NCBI GenBank assembly: GCA_963759125.1
Contig: CAVWXN010000005.1
Span: 496,001 to 560,000 of the forward strand
Direction of reading: 5' to 3'
Length of the DNA stretch: 64,000 bases
Source of the DNA: JABDQA01 sp963759125
GTDB taxonomy: Bacteria > Desulfobacterota > Desulfobulbia > Desulfobulbales > Desulfocapsaceae
Numbering within the stretch: the stretch's first letter is position 1; every line of letters starts with the position of its first letter. The notes under the pieces were generated by a model that was not told the DNA's origin, did not search any database, and saw nothing but the letters and a program-made list of their open reading frames with translations. Positions 61,492 through 64,000 of the stretch are shown one piece after another. Made by a program: the position numbers and the translations under genes.

Positions 61492-64000
61492 ATGTTTTCG
61501 ATTTTCTTTATCAAAAGACCCATCTTCGCGATGGTCATCTCGCTGTTGATTGTGCTGGCGGGTACCGTTTCCATATTCATTCTGCCAATCCAGGAATATC
61601 CCGAGGTGGCGCCGCCGACGGTGCTGGTTTCTGCCACCTATGTCGGGGCCAATGCATTCAGTGTGGAAGAGTCGGTGACTCGTCCGCTGGAGGATCGTAT
61701 CAACGGCGTGCAGGGTATGATCTATATGACCAGCTCGAGCACCAGCGCCGGTACCTCGAGCATCAGTGTATTTTTTGAACCGGGCTACAGCCTGGACATC
61801 GCGGCGGTGGATGTACAGAACAAAGTATCCATGGCGACCCCGCAGCTGCCGAGCGAAGTGCGCCAGCAGGGAGTGATTGTCGACAAACAGTCTCCTTCCA
61901 TCGTCTGTTTCATTGCCCTTACCGGAGACGAACGATTCGACGAAGGGTTTCTGAGCAACTACGTCACCATCAATATCCTCGATGAACTGCGCAGGATTCC
62001 CGGGGTGGGCAAAGCTGAGGCCCTTGGTGAAAAAAAATATTCGATGCGTATCTGGCTCGATCCCGACCGGATAAAGTCGATGGGTATGAGCCCCAATGAT
62101 ATCATCAGCGCCGTGCAGTCCCAGAACCGGCAGGCGGCCCTTGGCAGACTGGGCGCGCCGCCGACCTACGACGACCAGCAGATCCAGTTTACCCTGACCA
62201 CCCGGGGGCAGCTCAATGATGTTAAAGAGTTCGAAGACATAATCATAAATCAACGTAGCGACGGTACCCTGGTATATCTGCGCGATGTGGCGACCATCGA
62301 ATTAGGGGCTGAGAAATATGACTGGAATGCCCGGGTAAACCAGAAACCTGCCGCCTCGGTTGCAATTTACCAGCTCCCCGGCGCCAATGCCCTGGATATC
62401 AAGAAAAAGGCAGTGGCGAAAATGGAGGAGTTGAGCCAACGCTTTCCGGACGGGATCGAATACTCAATACCTTACGATACGACCCTGTTCGTCGATGTGG
62501 CCATCGACAATGTGGTTCAGAATCTCGTTATTGCCGTTGGACTTGTCATCCTGATTGTCTTCATCTTTCTGGGCTCATGGCGACCGACAATTATTGCGGC
62601 GGTAGCTATTCCGGTGTCGCTGGTGGGCACTTTCGGAGTCATGCTGGCAGCCGGGTTCTCGATTAACTTCCTGACCCTGTTCGGTCTCATCCTGGCCATT
62701 GGTATCGTGGTTGACGACGTGATCCTGGTGGTGGAAAACGTCGAGAACATCATGAACAAGGATAAGGAGTTGACCATCCCGCAGGTGGTTAAAAAAGCAA
62801 TGCTGCAGCTTATTGGGCCTATCATTGCGACAACACTGGTTCTGGTGGCGGTATTCGTGCCGGTCTCGATGATGCCGGGGTTGACCGGCAGCGTCTATCG
62901 TCAGTTCTCGCTGACCATCTCCTTCGCCGTATTGATCTCCTCGCTCAATGCGATGACGCTTTCTCCGGCCTTGTCGGCAATTGTCATCAGGAGATTTGAG
63001 GAAGGTAAGGGAAAATTCATACTGTTTCGAAAATTCGATCAGTTTTTTGACTGGCTGACCAGAGGCTATACGGCTCTGGTGACATTTCTGATCAAGGTCA
63101 GATACCTTGTGGTTCTGGTCTTTATCGGTCTGCTGGTCGCCACCTGGTGGGTTTTCAAAATCACTCCGACCGGCTTTGTCCCCGAAGAGGACAAGGGGGC
63201 GTTCATGGTGATGTTCAACCTCAAACCGGGAACGGCGTTGAGCCAGACAAGCGCGGTCCGGGCCGAGGTTGAAGAGATAATCAAGGGTGTCGACGGGGTC
63301 AAGGATCTGGTTCTTATTGACGGCTACAATCTGCTCAGCTCGACGCTTGACTCCAGCGCCGGGGCCGGCTTTGTGTCCCTGACCCACTGGAGTGAGCGAA
63401 CCGCACCGGGGATGGATGCCGATTCGATCATCAAAAAGGTCAATGCCCAGAGTGCAGTGATTTCTGACGCCAATGTCGTTGCCTTCAATCTCCCTGGTAT
63501 ACCCGGCATCGGCACGGTCGGCGGCTTTGATTTCCGTCTTCAGGATTACCTCTCGGGTGACCTCAACACCTTCGTCAACTACGCCGGTCAGCTGATCGCC
63601 GAGGCCAACCAGGATCCGCGCATCGGCCTGGCCTATACGACCTATGCCCCGAACTATCCGTTCGTGACCATCGATATCGATCGGTTGAAAGCCGCGGCTC
63701 TGGGGGTCGATCTCGCCGAGCTATTTGTCACCCTGCAGACCTACCTGGGATCATTTTATATCAATGATTTCAATAAGTTCGGTAAGGTGTTTCGGGTTTA
63801 CGTGCAGGCCGACAAAGCGTTTCGGAGCGAGATCAAAGATATTTCAGACCTCTATGTCAGAAACCGCGATGGCGGCATGGTGCCGGTTTCCGCCCTGGTA
63901 ACTCTGGAAAAGACGATTGGGCCCTCTGATCTCTCGCACTACAACATGTACCGGTCGATCACCATAAATGGTTCCGCGGCCCCGGGCTACAGTTCCGGTC
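61492..64000 (+). CDS. RND efflux permease, HAE1 family (3' partial)
   Basis: A resistance-nodulation-division transporter of the AcrB type. It starts at the ATG at 61492 and is open to the end of the window (836 codons of a usual 1030-1050). The first membrane helix is FIKRPIFAMVISLLIVLAG, then YPEVAPPTVLVSATYVGANA. The proton-relay motif is IGIVVDDVILVVENVENIM with two adjacent Asp. A second pore region begins near FDWLTRGYTALVTFLIKVR. With the adaptor and TolC it forms a drug or metabolite pump using the proton gradient. The substrate is unknown. Confidence 0.96.
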   Translation, partial: MFSIFFIKRPIFAMVISLLIVLAGTVSIFILPIQEYPEVAPPTVLVSATYVGANAFSVEESVTRPLEDRINGVQGMIYMTSSSTSAGTSSISVFFEPGYSLDIAAVDVQNKVSMATPQLPSEVRQQGVIVDKQSPSIVCFIALTGDERFDEGFLSNYVTINILDELRRIPGVGKAEALGEKKYSMRIWLDPDRIKSMGMSPNDIISAVQSQNRQAALGRLGAPPTYDDQQIQFTLTTRGQLNDVKEFEDIIINQRSDGTLVYLRDVATIELGAEKYDWNARVNQKPAASVAIYQLPGANALDIKKKAVAKMEELSQRFPDGIEYSIPYDTTLFVDVAIDNVVQNLVIAVGLVILIVFIFLGSWRPTIIAAVAIPVSLVGTFGVMLAAGFSINFLTLFGLILAIGIVVDDVILVVENVENIMNKDKELTIPQVVKKAMLQLIGPIIATTLVLVAVFVPVSMMPGLTGSVYRQFSLTISFAVLISSLNAMTLSPALSAIVIRRFEEGKGKFILFRKFDQFFDWLTRGYTALVTFLIKVRYLVVLVFIGLLVATWWVFKITPTGFVPEEDKGAFMVMFNLKPGTALSQTSAVRAEVEEIIKGVDGVKDLVLIDGYNLLSSTLDSSAGAGFVSLTHWSERTAPGMDADSIIKKVNAQSAVISDANVVAFNLPGIPGIGTVGGFDFRLQDYLSGDLNTFVNYAGQLIAEANQDPRIGLAYTTYAPNYPFVTIDIDRLKAAALGVDLAELFVTLQTYLGSFYINDFNKFGKVFRVYVQADKAFRSEIKDISDLYVRNRDGGMVPVSALVTLEKTIGPSDLSHYNMYRSITINGSAAPGYSSG

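Overview
The window reads as a stretch of chromosome from a Gram-negative anaerobe, most likely a sulfate-reducing or sulfur-disproportionating member of the Desulfobacterota (Desulfobulbales-like). This assignment is an inference from gene content: a sodium-pump decarboxylase beta subunit, KDO and LPS-export genes, a YeeE/TusA/DsrE-type sulfur-trafficking cluster, a class II DAHP synthase, NikR, a NifA-like regulator and a GatCAB amidotransferase. No rRNA is present, so the placement is not proven. I see no CRISPR array, prophage or intact insertion sequence.

Layout. 1-9.7 kb: OadB end, an IscA-like protein, ferredoxin-nitroreductase, FabI, a YkgJ-type Cys-cluster protein, secreted MsrAB, then pyrG-kdsA-kdsC-lptC meeting trmO. 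9.9-16.6 kb: nikR, a glycosyltransferase, then a minus-strand cluster of OleA-like ketosynthase, AMMECR1, Cys-cluster protein and hotdog thioesterase, followed by RlmKL whose second methyltransferase domain looks degenerate. 16.7-23.3 kb: Pal lipoprotein, then a minus-strand run (deacetylase family, HD-GYP response regulator, gatC, gatA, hisC, cmk). 23.5-26.2 kb: sulfur cluster (YeeE/YedE transporter divergent from tusA, a frameshifted dsrE, dsrF-like, a 57-codon ORF). 27.3-27.7 kb: AT-rich candidate oriC with DnaA-box-like repeats upstream of dnaN-gyrB-gyrA-gpsA. Most genes to its left run leftward and those immediately to its right run rightward, as expected for an origin. 34.8-40.3 kb: rdgB (frameshifted), queH, a NifA-like regulator, two tRNA-Ser, an SH3 protein, parB, parA and a perfect parS. 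40.3-45.3 kb: a damaged patch with a nadB remnant carrying many lesions, a broken solA-like oxidase, tRNA-Glu, tRNA-Lys and a split rdgC-like locus. 45.6-54.8 kb: gatB, radC, hemW, an EI24-type membrane protein, radA, a membrane protein with a 35-residue companion, and lon. 55-64 kb: HtrA protease, class II DAHP synthase with an HsdR_N-domain neighbour, TolC, and a divergent RND adaptor and permease running off the window.

Two things are not explained by ordinary gene content. First, a dispersed intergenic repeat of about 75-80 bp occurs in at least four gaps (about 3.1, 45.4, 48.9 and 54.9 kb) with a conserved core, on both strands. Second, at least five genes are broken by frameshifts, nearly all single-base insertions, concentrated around 40-45 kb. 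Either this is a region of real decay or the assembly has insertion errors. Reads would decide.
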